A DNA stretch of 64,000 nt from Caulobacter endophyticus (lineage in GTDB: Bacteria; Pseudomonadota; Alphaproteobacteria; Caulobacterales; Caulobacteraceae): the NCBI RefSeq assembly GCF_003116815.1, contig NZ_QDKQ01000033.1:62001-126000 (forward strand), in the 5' to 3' direction. How positions within the stretch are numbered: position 1 is the first letter of the stretch; every line of letters begins with the position of its first letter. The position numbers and the translations under genes were made by a program. Shown piece after piece: positions 35,080 through 43,939 of this stretch. The notes under the pieces were generated by a model. That model ran no database searches, was not told where the DNA came from, and saw only the letters and a list, made by a program, of their open reading frames with translations.

Positions 35080-36153
35080 ATGCCCTTCATCTGCGAACCC
35101 GGCCAGGTCCGCCCAGACGTCGCGCCCGGCGCCCTGCACCACCTGAAGGCCACGCCCGAGACCATCCACTGGGGATACTTCGACCCGTCGATCAAGCCGG
35201 CCCTGCGCATCAGGAGCGGCGACCTGATCCAGGCCGAGGCTGTCACCCACCACGCCGGCGACGCCCCCGAGCTGATGATGGACGAGGCGGTGACGCGGAT
35301 CTTCACCGAAGTGCCGGAAGACGACCGCAACCCCGGCGTCCACATCATGACCGGCCCGATCTATGTGGACGACGCCAAGCCCGGCGACGTGCTGGAAGTG
35401 CGCTACCTGCGCATGGTTCCGCGCAACCGCTACGGCTCCAACCTCGCGGCCAACTGGGGCTATCTCTACAAGGAGTTCGGCGAGAAGGAGCGGGTGACGA
35501 TCTACGAGCTGGACGCCGACTTCAACACCGCCAGCGCCCTCTACGCCTACGACTTCCCGGGCAAGTACCTGACGCCCGGCACGATCACCAACTGCCCCGA
35601 GTGCGATCGCCAAAGCGCCCTGCCCGGCGTGCGCATCCCGGCCCGTCCGCACCTGGGCACCGCCGGCGTGGCGCCGGCCGTCGACGGCCGCGTCAGCACC
35701 ATCCCGCCCGGCCTGCACGGCGGCAATATCGACAACTGGCGGATTGGGGCCGGGGCGACGATGTACTATCCCGTGCAGGTGGAGGGCGGCCTGTTCTCCA
35801 TCGGAGATCCCCACGTCAGCCAGGGCGATGGCGAACTTTCAGGCACCGCGATCGAAAGTTCGCTCAACGTCCTGATGCAGATCGTGCTTCGCAAGGATTT
35901 CGAGACCCCCGGGCCTTTGCTGGAGACCCCCAAGTGGTGGATCGTCCACGGGTTCGACGAGGACCTCAACGTGGCCATGAAGCAAGCTTCCCTCAACATG
36001 CTGAGCCTGCTGTCCGATCACGTCGGGCTTTCGAAGAACGACGCCTATTCGCTGATGAGCGTGGCCTCCGACTTCGGGGTCACCCAGGTGGTCGACGGCA
36101 AGCAGGGCTGCCACGTGCGCGTCCCGCGCGACATCTTCCCGTCCAGGGCCTGA
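35080..36153 (+). CDS. Acetamidase/formamidase family protein
   Basis: A 357-residue member of the acetamidase/formamidase family: GPIYVDDAKPGDVLEVRYLR, NRYGSNLAANWGYLY, RPHLGTAGVAP, STIPPGLHGGNIDNW and GGLFSIGDPHVSQGDGE (the last two are the conserved metal- and substrate-binding blocks), and DAYSLMSVASDFGVTQVVDG. It hydrolyses small amides to carboxylate plus ammonia. Third gene of the oxygenase operon; it may release formate or ammonia from the product of ring cleavage. Confidence 0.92.
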   Translation: MPFICEPGQVRPDVAPGALHHLKATPETIHWGYFDPSIKPALRIRSGDLIQAEAVTHHAGDAPELMMDEAVTRIFTEVPEDDRNPGVHIMTGPIYVDDAKPGDVLEVRYLRMVPRNRYGSNLAANWGYLYKEFGEKERVTIYELDADFNTASALYAYDFPGKYLTPGTITNCPECDRQSALPGVRIPARPHLGTAGVAPAVDGRVSTIPPGLHGGNIDNWRIGAGATMYYPVQVEGGLFSIGDPHVSQGDGELSGTAIESSLNVLMQIVLRKDFETPGPLLETPKWWIVHGFDEDLNVAMKQASLNMLSLLSDHVGLSKNDAYSLMSVASDFGVTQVVDGKQGCHVRVPRDIFPSRA

Positions 36154-36159
36154 TCCGCC

Positions 36160-37125
36160 TTGCGGGCCTGGTCGTTCAGCACCGACAGCTATCCCCGCGC
36201 CGAACGCTCGGACGCCTGGCGCGAGGCCATGTCGCGCCTGGGCCTGCCGGTCGAGGGGCTGTCGGAGCTGGAGCCGGCCTCGACCTCGGTGGTCTGCCTG
36301 ACCAGCCCCCTGGGCATCGAGTTCGCCTTGGTCAACGCCGGAGCACAGACCATTTCGGGGCGCCTGACCAACCAGCCAGCGGCGGTGTGGATGGCGGTGC
36401 TGCTCGACGGCCAGGCCGCGGTGGTCAGCGACGACCTGGCCGAAGACCTGACCGTGGGCGACATCGCCTTCGGCCCTACCGGCCAGGCGGCGGCCCTGCG
36501 CCTTGCCACCCGCTGCCGGCTGATGTTCGTCCGGGCGCCACGCGTCGCGTTGAACCATCGCCTGGTGGCGCCGCGCGCCCTGCGGGTGGGCCGTCTGCGC
36601 GGCGAAGGCGGGGTCAAGCACATCCTGTCGGGCCTGCTGCGCTCGACGGCGGACTCGCTGGAGGACCTGACCGTCGACCAATTGCGGCCCGTCGAGCTGG
36701 CTCTCGCCGAGTTCCTGGGCCTGTGCCTGCTGGAGGCCGGCGAGGAGCGCGGCGCGGCCTGGCCGACCGACGCCCGCAGCGCCCACCTGCAGCGCCTGCG
36801 CCAGACCATCGAGACCCTGCTGCCCGACCCCAACCTGACCATCCGCCGGGTGGCCGACGAGGAGGGCGTCTCGCCGCGCTACGTGCAGAAGCTGTTCGAG
36901 GGCGTGGAAGAGACCTTCAGCCACTATCTGCGCACCCGCCGGCTGGAGCGCTGCCGCAACGACCTGGCCAGCCCGCAGTTCGCCCGGCTGTCGATCTCGG
37001 AGATCTGCTTCCGCTGGGGCTTCAACGGCAGCGCCCATTTCAGCCGCGCCTTCCGCGACCAGTACGGCTGCTCGCCGCGCGACTTCCGCCGCAGCGTCCG
37101 CGACGAGGAACGGGTGGCCGCGTGA
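36160..37125 (+). CDS. AraC-family transcriptional regulator
   Basis: A 321-residue AraC-type activator. The N-terminal half (AraC_binding_2-like, with TDSYPRAERSDAWREAMSR) senses a ligand; the C-terminal double helix-turn-helix contains SPRYVQKLFEGVEETFSHYL and ISEICFRWGFNGSAHFSRAF. It starts at TTG 36160, six bases after the acetamidase stop, and probably activates the Rieske/DODA/amidase genes and possibly the divergent TauD-type gene. Confidence 0.88.
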   Translation: MRAWSFSTDSYPRAERSDAWREAMSRLGLPVEGLSELEPASTSVVCLTSPLGIEFALVNAGAQTISGRLTNQPAAVWMAVLLDGQAAVVSDDLAEDLTVGDIAFGPTGQAAALRLATRCRLMFVRAPRVALNHRLVAPRALRVGRLRGEGGVKHILSGLLRSTADSLEDLTVDQLRPVELALAEFLGLCLLEAGEERGAAWPTDARSAHLQRLRQTIETLLPDPNLTIRRVADEEGVSPRYVQKLFEGVEETFSHYLRTRRLERCRNDLASPQFARLSISEICFRWGFNGSAHFSRAFRDQYGCSPRDFRRSVRDEERVAA

Positions 37126-37211
37126 GAACAATGTCGACGACCTGACATTGTGATTTGAGACTTTCAACCCCCACGACTATCCAGGCCTTTCGGCAATCGG
37201 AAGGGGCCTCG

Positions 37212-38846
37212 ATGGCGAACTATCAGAACTATGTCGTGCGGCTGTGGAACCTGGCGGGGGACAAGGTCTTCGGCTGGCTCGGCGTCAACGACAGCTACGC
37301 GGCGTGCATTCCGGCGGGCGTCTATTGCAATCCCCTGAAGCTCGACAACGTCGTGGCCGTGCAGTGGCGCGCGCCGAGCGGTTCGAACCAAGGGACGCTG
37401 ATCGCGCCGGATCCCAAGGGCGACTGGGGCCTGGGCGGCAAGAACAACGACGGCGTCGACGCCTACTGGCATTGGGCCGATGACGCCTACACCCTGACCC
37501 TGAACCCCGTGCCCGGCGTGAACCTGGAAAGCCCCGTGCCGGGCGCCTTCAGCGGCACGCTCTCCCAGACGCGCGGCGGCAAGCCCTTCGCGCTGTCGAC
37601 CAACTACGAGATCAACGAGGACGTCGTCTGGATCAGTTTCCAGGACACGCCGAACGGCCCCGACGAACTGTTCAGCCGGCAGGAGGTCTATCTGGATTTC
37701 ACGACCGAGCCGTTCCTGTTCGAGTTCGTGCCTGTCCAGTCGTTCGATCCGACCAGGGGCTCATACGAGCCCTCGCTGAAGTCCAAGCACAGCAACTGGC
37801 AAAAGATCGACACCTTCAGCTGGATGGGCGACCTGAAGGGCGTCATCGGCGGCAGGGCTCTGTCCGAGCTGGTCATTCCCGGCAGCCACGACGCGGCCAG
37901 CTGGGACATTCCGATCGCCGGCGGCGACCAGCGCAGCCAGACCCAGTCGCGCGACATCTACGGCCAGCTGCGCGCCGGATCGCGCTATCTGGACCTGAGG
38001 TTCCGCCCCGACTGCGGCGGCGTCTGGCGGGGCAATCACGGCTCCGACGGAACCACCGCCGAACTGACGTCGGTCCTGGCCGACATCAGGCGTTTCCTCC
38101 ACGAGAACCCCGACGAGATTCTCGTCATCTCACTGCTGCCCGGCGAACAAATATCTCCCTTCATCTGCGCGCAGGCCGGACAGCCCTACAAGCCGGCCCC
38201 CGATATCTGGGACGTCGTGCTCACCGCCGTGGGCGACAAGGTCTATCCCCGGATCGTGGTCGAGAAGGACGCTGGTGGTCAGGACCACGTCTATTACCGC
38301 TTCATCCAGAACGTGAACCAGAACATCGTCCGGGAGCAGGGCAAGAACATCATCCTGTTCTCCTGGGGCAAGCCGCCGACTGGCGTCGTGCCGGTGAACG
38401 ACAAGAACAAGGACAAGGCCCCGGCGGATCTGCGGCAGGACCACAACATCTGGATCGCGACGCCGGAAGGCGTCGACCAGACGCCGGGCGACAAGCCCTG
38501 GGAGGGGGCGTTCAAGGCCGCCGAGGCCGATCACTACGCGATCGACTTCGACCGCCCGGGCGTGTGGATCAACGGCTACAGCACCACGGCCAACGACATG
38601 CGGCTGGCGATCGACGCGGTCGAGCCGCCGACCGGCGGCCCGCTGTGGCTGATGCACTGCAACGCCCCGGCCGCTCCGGGGGGCGAGTCGATCAAGACCA
38701 AGGCCGATCGCATCCAGCCGCCCCTGAACCGGCTGATCCGCGAGGATCCGGTCATGACGTCCAAGCTCAACATCGTGAACCTGGACTTCGTCGGCGACCA
38801 CCTGGCCATGACCCTGGCGGTGATCGAAGCCAACCTGTTCCGCTGA
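37212..38846 (+). CDS. PI-PLC X-domain-like protein (phosphatidylinositol phospholipase C family)
   Basis: A 544-residue protein. The N-terminal ~200 residues form an unassigned beta-rich domain (VVRLWNLAGDKVFGWLGVND). The catalytic domain starts with LSELVIPGSHDAASWDIP, whose His-Asp resembles the first catalytic His region of PI-PLC. It continues with RAGSRYLDLRF and GVWRGNHGSDG (second His). LVISLLPGEQ and ENPDEI also fit the X domain. There is no N-terminal signal peptide, unlike secreted bacterial PI-PLC. It should split a phosphodiester bond in an inositol- or glycerol-type lipid; the substrate is unknown. ATG 37212 is used; an upstream in-frame start at 37155 adds an unconserved tail. 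Confidence 0.75.
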   Translation: MANYQNYVVRLWNLAGDKVFGWLGVNDSYAACIPAGVYCNPLKLDNVVAVQWRAPSGSNQGTLIAPDPKGDWGLGGKNNDGVDAYWHWADDAYTLTLNPVPGVNLESPVPGAFSGTLSQTRGGKPFALSTNYEINEDVVWISFQDTPNGPDELFSRQEVYLDFTTEPFLFEFVPVQSFDPTRGSYEPSLKSKHSNWQKIDTFSWMGDLKGVIGGRALSELVIPGSHDAASWDIPIAGGDQRSQTQSRDIYGQLRAGSRYLDLRFRPDCGGVWRGNHGSDGTTAELTSVLADIRRFLHENPDEILVISLLPGEQISPFICAQAGQPYKPAPDIWDVVLTAVGDKVYPRIVVEKDAGGQDHVYYRFIQNVNQNIVREQGKNIILFSWGKPPTGVVPVNDKNKDKAPADLRQDHNIWIATPEGVDQTPGDKPWEGAFKAAEADHYAIDFDRPGVWINGYSTTANDMRLAIDAVEPPTGGPLWLMHCNAPAAPGGESIKTKADRIQPPLNRLIREDPVMTSKLNIVNLDFVGDHLAMTLAVIEANLFR

Positions 38847-38885
38847 TCGGGATGGGGCGCTTGCGCCCCGCTCAAGCCGCACCTA

Positions 38886-38916
38886 GCGTCCTCCCCTTCG
38901 AAGCGGGGGAGGACGC
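38886..38916 (+). promoter_or_regulatory. Hairpin that covers the ribosome binding site of the deacetylase gene
   Basis: GCGTCCTCCCC (38886-38896) and GGGGAGGACGC (38906-38916) are perfect 11-base arms around a nine-base loop. The second arm contains the Shine-Dalgarno GGAGGAC; the start codon follows at 38922. In the folded RNA the ribosome binding site would be inaccessible. The arms share CTCCCC/GGGGAGG with the dispersed repeat family, from which it may derive. Confidence 0.55.
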
Positions 38917-38921
38917 GTCCG

Positions 38922-39716
38922 ATGAAGGCGCTGCTGGCGATCGTCATGAGCCTGGGCCTTGGCCTGGCGTGCGGGGTTTCCGCCGCCCGCGCGACGCAGT
39001 GGCCGAACGGCGCCAAGGCGGCCGTGGCCCTGACCTATGACGACGCCCTGGTCTCGCAGCTCGACAACGCCATCCCGGCGCTGGACGCGGCCGGCTTTCG
39101 CGGCACCTTCTTCCTGTCCAGCGTGAAGGCCGGCGACGTCCCACGCTGGCGGGCGGCGTCCGCGCAGGGCCACGAGCTGGCCAACCACACGATCTTCCAC
39201 GCCTGTCCGGCCGCCAACTATCCGGCCGATCCACGCTATGTCGCCGAGGCCTACACGCCGGCCAGCCTGCTCAAGGAGATCGAGCAGCAGAACGTGCTGC
39301 TGACCGCCATCGACGGCAAGGCGCGGCACGGCTTCGCCACGCCCTGCGGGGCCAGCAAGGCCGGCGGGAGCGACTATCTGGAGGCGCTGCGGGCCTCGGG
39401 CCTGGTCACCTACGCGCGCGGGGTGGTGACGACGCCGGACGACCTGAAGGCCGATGTCGGCCGCACCGACCTGATGCACGTGCCCGCCCGGGGCTTTCCC
39501 GACGGCGTCACCGGTCCGCAGCTGATCGACTTCGCCAAGAGCGCCGCGGCCGGCGGCGGCATGGCGGTGTTCCTGTTCCACGGCGTCGGCGGCGACTACC
39601 TGCAGGTGTCCAATCCCGCCCACCAGGAACTTCTGGCCTGGCTGAAGGCCAATCCGAAGGAGGTGTGGGTCGCGCCGCTGCAAGAGGTGCTGGACTGGGC
39701 CAAGGCCCACCCCTGA
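38922..39716 (+). CDS. Polysaccharide deacetylase family protein
   Basis: A 264-residue secreted protein: signal peptide MKALLAIVMSLGLGLACGVS...RA, then a NodB-type domain. The metal motif TYDDALVSQ (catalytic Asp and metal Asp), ANHTIFHAC (HXXXH ligands) and GFATPCGASKAGG are visible, with FLFHGVGGDYLQ at the C-terminus. It removes acetyl groups from a polysaccharide such as an exopolymer or wall component. It is preceded by a hairpin over the ribosome binding site. Confidence 0.85.
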   Translation: MKALLAIVMSLGLGLACGVSAARATQWPNGAKAAVALTYDDALVSQLDNAIPALDAAGFRGTFFLSSVKAGDVPRWRAASAQGHELANHTIFHACPAANYPADPRYVAEAYTPASLLKEIEQQNVLLTAIDGKARHGFATPCGASKAGGSDYLEALRASGLVTYARGVVTTPDDLKADVGRTDLMHVPARGFPDGVTGPQLIDFAKSAAAGGGMAVFLFHGVGGDYLQVSNPAHQELLAWLKANPKEVWVAPLQEVLDWAKAHP

Positions 39717-39737
39717 CCCCGCCGGAACGGGCGATGA

Positions 39738-41429
39738 CTAGTTGCCGTCCTCCAGCAGGCGGCGGGCGATGACCTGGGCCTGGATCTCGCCGGCTCCCTC
39801 GAAGATGTTGAGGATGCGGGCGTCGGCCAGCAGGCGGCTGGCGGCGTACTCCATCGCAAAGCCGTTGCCGCCGTGGATCTGCAGGGCGTTGTCGGCGGCG
39901 GCCCAGGCGACACGGGCGGCGACCAGCTTGGCCATGCCGGCCTCCAGGTCGCAGCGCTTGCCTTCGTCCTTCTGGCGGGCGGCGAAATAGGTCAGCTGGC
40001 GCACGCCCATGATCTCGGCGGCCATCATGGCCAGCTTGTTGTGCACCCGGGGGAAGGCGAAGATCGCATCGCCGAACTGCTTTCGGTCCAGCGCGTAGGA
40101 CAGCCCGACCTCCAGCGCCGCCTGGGCCACGCCCACCGCGCGCGCCGCCGTCTGGATGCGGGCGCTCTCGAAGGTGGCCATCAGCTGCTTGAAGCCCTGG
40201 CCGGGCACGCCGCCCAGCAGGTTCCCGGCCGGCACGGAAAAGCCGTCGAAGGCGAGCTCGTATTCCTTCATGCCGCGATAGCCGATCACCCCGATCTCGC
40301 CGCCGCTCATCCCCTCGGCCGGAAAATCATCGCCCTCGACGCCGCGCGGCTTGGGCGCCAGCAGCATGGAAAGCCCGCGATAGTCGGTGGTCGCCGGATC
40401 GGTGCGGACCAGCAGGATCATGACGTCGGCGCGGGCGGCATGGGTGATCCAGGTCTTGTTGCCGGTCACCACATAGGCCTCGCCCTCCAGCACGGCGCGG
40501 GTGCGTAAAGAGCCCAGGTCCGAGCCGGTGTTGGGTTCGGTGAAGACGGCGGTGGGCAGGATCTCGGCGCTGGCGATCTTCGGCAGCCATTGCTGCTTCT
40601 GGTCTTCCGTCCCGCCGGTCAGGATCAGTTCGCCGGCGATCTCCGAGCGGGTGGCCAGCGAGCCTACCCCGATCCAGGCCCGCGACAGCTCCTCGGAGAC
40701 CACGCACATGGCGGTCTTGCCCATGCCGCTGCCGCCATATTCCTCCGGGATGGTCAGGCCGAAGACGCCCAGCTCGCCCAGCTCCTGAACCAGTTCGATC
40801 GGGATCAACTGGTCCTTCAGGTGCCATTCGTGAGCGAAGGGCGTGACCTTCTCCTCGGCGAAGGCGTGGAACTGGTCGCGGATCATCTCGAAGGTCTCGT
40901 CGAGACCGGTGTGCTCGAGCGTCGGTCGGCCCCTGGCTTCGGCCAGCCGCTGGGCGATGCGGGTCTTCACCGCCTGCGTGCCGCCCTCGACCATCAGCTT
41001 CATGATGCCGTTCGAGAACAGCCGGTTCATCACCGCGCGGTCGGTGACCAGGTGGGCGGGACGGACGATCTCGCCCTGGTTCATCGGCACGCCGCCGATC
41101 AGCTGGGCGGCGTATTCGGAGAACAGCAGCTGGGCCAGCAGGGCCTCGATCTCGGAAAAGCGCCCCTCGCCTTCCAGCCGCTCGGCCCAGCCGGCGACCT
41201 GGTTCATCAGTTCGGCATAGGCGGCGTACCAGCCAAAGCCGTGGACGGCGTGCTGCTGGGCGTCGGCGAGCTTGCGGTCGATCCTGCCGTCGGGGCCGGC
41301 GACGGCGGCCTTCACCGCGGGCCTGGCTTCGGCGACGAAGGTCTGGGCGCTGGTCGCCGCCTCGCGCAGCAGGCCCGTCAGGCCCGGCAGGACCAGGGAC
41401 TTGGACTCTTGGGCGACCGCGTCGGTCAT
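39738..41429 (-). CDS. mcd: (2S)-Methylsuccinyl-CoA dehydrogenase
   Basis: A 563-residue acyl-CoA dehydrogenase with an extra ~150-residue N-terminal part (AYAELMNQVAGWAERLEGEG). The length and N-terminal extension are typical of methylsuccinyl-CoA dehydrogenase. The FAD-binding dehydrogenase core starts at about residue 165: HAFAEEKVTPFAHEWHLKDQ, VFGLTIPEEYGGSGMGKTAM, AVFTEPNTGSDLGSLRTRA, LQIHGGNGFAMEYAASRLLAD and DARILNIFEGAGEIQAQVIA. Mcd oxidises methylsuccinyl-CoA to mesaconyl-CoA in the ethylmalonyl-CoA pathway. I prefer ATG 41429 (MTDAVAQESK). It sits alone, 28-43 kb from no other pathway gene in an operon; ecm is 9.5 kb upstream and ccr 7.4 kb downstream. Confidence 0.88.
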   Translation of the reverse strand: MTDAVAQESKSLVLPGLTGLLREAATSAQTFVAEARPAVKAAVAGPDGRIDRKLADAQQHAVHGFGWYAAYAELMNQVAGWAERLEGEGRFSEIEALLAQLLFSEYAAQLIGGVPMNQGEIVRPAHLVTDRAVMNRLFSNGIMKLMVEGGTQAVKTRIAQRLAEARGRPTLEHTGLDETFEMIRDQFHAFAEEKVTPFAHEWHLKDQLIPIELVQELGELGVFGLTIPEEYGGSGMGKTAMCVVSEELSRAWIGVGSLATRSEIAGELILTGGTEDQKQQWLPKIASAEILPTAVFTEPNTGSDLGSLRTRAVLEGEAYVVTGNKTWITHAARADVMILLVRTDPATTDYRGLSMLLAPKPRGVEGDDFPAEGMSGGEIGVIGYRGMKEYELAFDGFSVPAGNLLGGVPGQGFKQLMATFESARIQTAARAVGVAQAALEVGLSYALDRKQFGDAIFAFPRVHNKLAMMAAEIMGVRQLTYFAARQKDEGKRCDLEAGMAKLVAARVAWAAADNALQIHGGNGFAMEYAASRLLADARILNIFEGAGEIQAQVIARRLLEDGN

Positions 41430-41500
41430 GCTCTCAAACTCCCCTGCGCCGTACTTATGTTTTCCGGCACTGTGATCCCTTTCGCACCTGCGAGCAATGC

Positions 41501-41523
41501 CGCGACGCAGCATGCGGTTGCGC
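41501..41523. promoter_or_regulatory. Dyad-like sequence upstream of mcd
   Basis: Reads CGCGACGCAGCATGCGGTTG then CGC (41501-41523). It shares GCGACGCA, CATG and GGTTGCG with the ccr/hydratase intergenic dyad at 50340-50357, although the inner spacing differs by two bases. Confidence 0.3.
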
Positions 41524-41579
41524 GAGAGCCGGGATCGGGAAGGCGTGCGCCCGCCCCCGAAAGGACGGGCGCCGCGTCG

Positions 41580-42989
41580 TCAGTTCGGGTCGGAATTGCC
41601 CGCCAGCGCCCACGAGAAGTCGGCGTGGGTGTTGCTGGTCGTGAAGTAGAGCGGGTCGCTGAAGAACGCGATCGGCTTCTTGTAGTCGGCCGGATAGGGC
41701 GCGTTGCCGGCCGTAATCACCGCCACGCCGTGGCAGCTCATGCAGTTGGAGGTGATGCCGGCGGGGATGCCGGTGCTGGTCTCCAGATAGGGGTTGAAGC
41801 AGACGGTCATGGTCGAACCGCCCTGGGTGGTCGTCTGGTCGTAGGCGGTGCAGGTGGCGTAATTGGTCCACGGGCCGGTCAGGCTGGCCGGCTGGCCCTG
41901 CTTGCTGCCCGGGAAGCCGTTCGGCGTGTCGGCGCCCGGCTGCCACCAGAAGGTCTGCCAGGTCCAGAACGGGATTTCCTTGCTGTTGACGTGCATGGCC
42001 TGCAGCACGGCGAAGTCGCCGGCCACGGCCGCGTCGGCGCCGGTCAGGCCGTTGGCGGTGTTGTAGTCCTGGGCCTCGGCGGCGCTGAGCTTGACCGAAT
42101 AGAAGGTGCTCATCGGAGCCCACAGGAAGGTCTTGCAGGCGCCCGGATCGCGGATGCTGGCGATCTCGCGCGGGGTGGCCGGACGCACCGGACCCTGGCC
42201 CGTCGGCGCCACCAGCACGCAGGTGGTCCAGGTCTGGGGCTCGGGGTTCTGGGCGTTGGTCGAGGCCGCCGGCCCCTGCCACAGCGGCTGCGGGGTCAGG
42301 CCCTTGGCGTGGACCAGGCCGAACACGGGCTTCAGCTCGATTCCGCGCACCGGGAATTCCTGCACGCCGCGGTCCGGGGGCGTCGTGCCCGCCGGCCACG
42401 AGGTGTTCAGCTTCTGCATGTCCGAGGTGCTGGAGTAGCGGTAGGACACGCCGCCCGGACCCGGATGCGAGCCGTCGAGGAAGGTCGCCGCCTCGGGGCT
42501 GAACTTGTTGAACGAGGTCACCGTGGTGTCGAACTTGGCCGGGGTGATCCCGCCGCGACCATGGTGGAACTGGTTGGGCTGCTGGAAGACGCGCAGCTTG
42601 CGCGGGGCGGCCACGCGCTGGGCCACCGTCGTAGCGGCGGCGGCCACGGTTCCGGCCGGCGCCGCGGGCGGGAAGACGTCGCTGGTGCCGGCCCAGGTTT
42701 CCCAGATCGGCAGCGACTGGCCGTTGAACGACTGGCCCGAGGGCTGGGCCATGGCCTGCCAGATCTGCCAGGCGTGGTTGCGCATCGCGGCCGTATCGGC
42801 GCTGGCGATCCAGCCGTTGATGGTCGCGGCGGCCACCGGATAGTCGGCCGTCGTCGGCAGCGGCACCGGCGTGATGACGGCGACGTCGAGCAGCGCCTCG
42901 GTCTTGGGCGCCGGCGGCGCCTTATCGCAGCCGGCCAGGCCGGCGCACAGCGCGGCGGCCGCGGCCGTCGCAATCGCGATCTTCCTCAT
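41580..42989 (-). CDS. Periplasmic lipoprotein with one c-type heme motif
   Basis: A 469-residue protein with a lipobox LAGC (Cys21) and a single heme-attachment motif CMSCH at 416-420. I see no other recognisable domain. Phrases such as FPVRGIELKPVFGLVHAKG and TPREIASIRDPGACKTFLW recur in uncharacterised proteobacterial cytochrome-like proteins. It may be an electron donor or a heme-linked sensor. ATG 42989 follows a GGGGA ribosome binding site. Confidence 0.65.
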   Translation of the reverse strand: MRKIAIATAAAAALCAGLAGCDKAPPAPKTEALLDVAVITPVPLPTTADYPVAAATINGWIASADTAAMRNHAWQIWQAMAQPSGQSFNGQSLPIWETWAGTSDVFPPAAPAGTVAAAATTVAQRVAAPRKLRVFQQPNQFHHGRGGITPAKFDTTVTSFNKFSPEAATFLDGSHPGPGGVSYRYSSTSDMQKLNTSWPAGTTPPDRGVQEFPVRGIELKPVFGLVHAKGLTPQPLWQGPAASTNAQNPEPQTWTTCVLVAPTGQGPVRPATPREIASIRDPGACKTFLWAPMSTFYSVKLSAAEAQDYNTANGLTGADAAVAGDFAVLQAMHVNSKEIPFWTWQTFWWQPGADTPNGFPGSKQGQPASLTGPWTNYATCTAYDQTTTQGGSTMTVCFNPYLETSTGIPAGITSNCMSCHGVAVITAGNAPYPADYKKPIAFFSDPLYFTTSNTHADFSWALAGNSDPN

Positions 42990-43238
42990 GGGTGGTCCCC
43001 TTCCCCGGCGCGGTGTTGCAGGCCGCGCCATCGGCGCATCCTAGACCATAGACGCGCCTCAAGGTTGTGAATTTACGCACCACGACCTCAGGAGAAAAAT
43101 GCTCGTCGTCCGAAAAATTTCCAACATGAACGAATTCTGTCGAACGACCTGACGGCCCGGTTCAGCTTCGGCCTGCGATGGTGCGTCTCACGGGGCCGAC
43201 GGCTCCGAACCAATCATACGGGACGAAAGACCACCGCC

Positions 43239-43814
43239 ATGCAAAAGACCAACAAGATCAAGACTATCGGCCTGACCATCGCCGCCGCCGCCACCGCCCT
43301 CACCATAGCCTCGGCCCCCGCCGCCAATGCCGTCGAACAGCGCCTGGGCGGCGTCGTCGGCTGCGACGCCTCGGGCAAGAAGCAGGAGACCGGCGCCCTG
43401 ATCGGCGGCCTGCTGGGCGCCGTCGCCGGCTCCAACCTGGCCAAGAACGACCGCGGGACGGGCACCGCCATCGGCGCCGTCGTCGGCGCGGGCGCGGGGT
43501 CCTACGTCGGTTGCAGCATGCAGAAGAAGCAGGCCGCCAACGACGTCGGCGGCGCCTACAAGACCAGCAACGGCATCAAGATCTCGCACAACGTCGACTC
43601 CGCGCCGATGACCAAGGTCAACGGCAAGTACGTCGCCCGCTCGACCCTGAACCTGCGCGCCTCGGCCTCGACCCGCGGCCAGCGCGTCGGCTCGGTGGTC
43701 GCCGGCGAGACCTTCCAGGCCCTGGGCCGCACCAGCGACGGCCAGTGGATCCTGGTCGGCCAGAACGGCGTCGGCGTCGGCTACGTCTCCAGCGCCTACG
43801 TCTACCGCGCTTAA
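43239..43814 (+). CDS. SH3-domain-containing envelope protein with a glycine-zipper segment
   Basis: A 191-residue protein: signal peptide MQKTNKIKTIGLTIAAAATA...NA, a glycine-zipper region (GALIGGLLGAVAGSNLAK and GTGTAIGAVVGAGAGSYVG), and a C-terminal bacterial SH3 domain (RSTLNLRASASTRGQRVG, DGQWILVGQ, GYVSSAYVYRA). The SH3 domain binds peptide stems or proteins in the envelope. A terminator follows directly. Confidence 0.85.
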   Translation: MQKTNKIKTIGLTIAAAATALTIASAPAANAVEQRLGGVVGCDASGKKQETGALIGGLLGAVAGSNLAKNDRGTGTAIGAVVGAGAGSYVGCSMQKKQAANDVGGAYKTSNGIKISHNVDSAPMTKVNGKYVARSTLNLRASASTRGQRVGSVVAGETFQALGRTSDGQWILVGQNGVGVGYVSSAYVYRA

Positions 43815-43863
43815 GCGAGGTTCGGGGCGCGCTCCCCAACCCCCGTCCCCGCGCGCTCCGTGC

Positions 43864-43897
43864 AAGCCCGCCTGGTCCCCCGACCAGGCGGGCTTTT
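43864..43897 (+). terminator. Rho-independent terminator
   Basis: AAGCCCGCCTGGT and ACCAGGCGGGCTT form a perfect 13-base stem with a six-base loop, followed by TTTT. It lies 50 bases after the SH3 gene stop. Confidence 0.88.
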
Positions 43898-43939
43898 CGT
43901 TGCGCCGCCTCGTGCTAGATTGAACCACGAGGGGGACAG

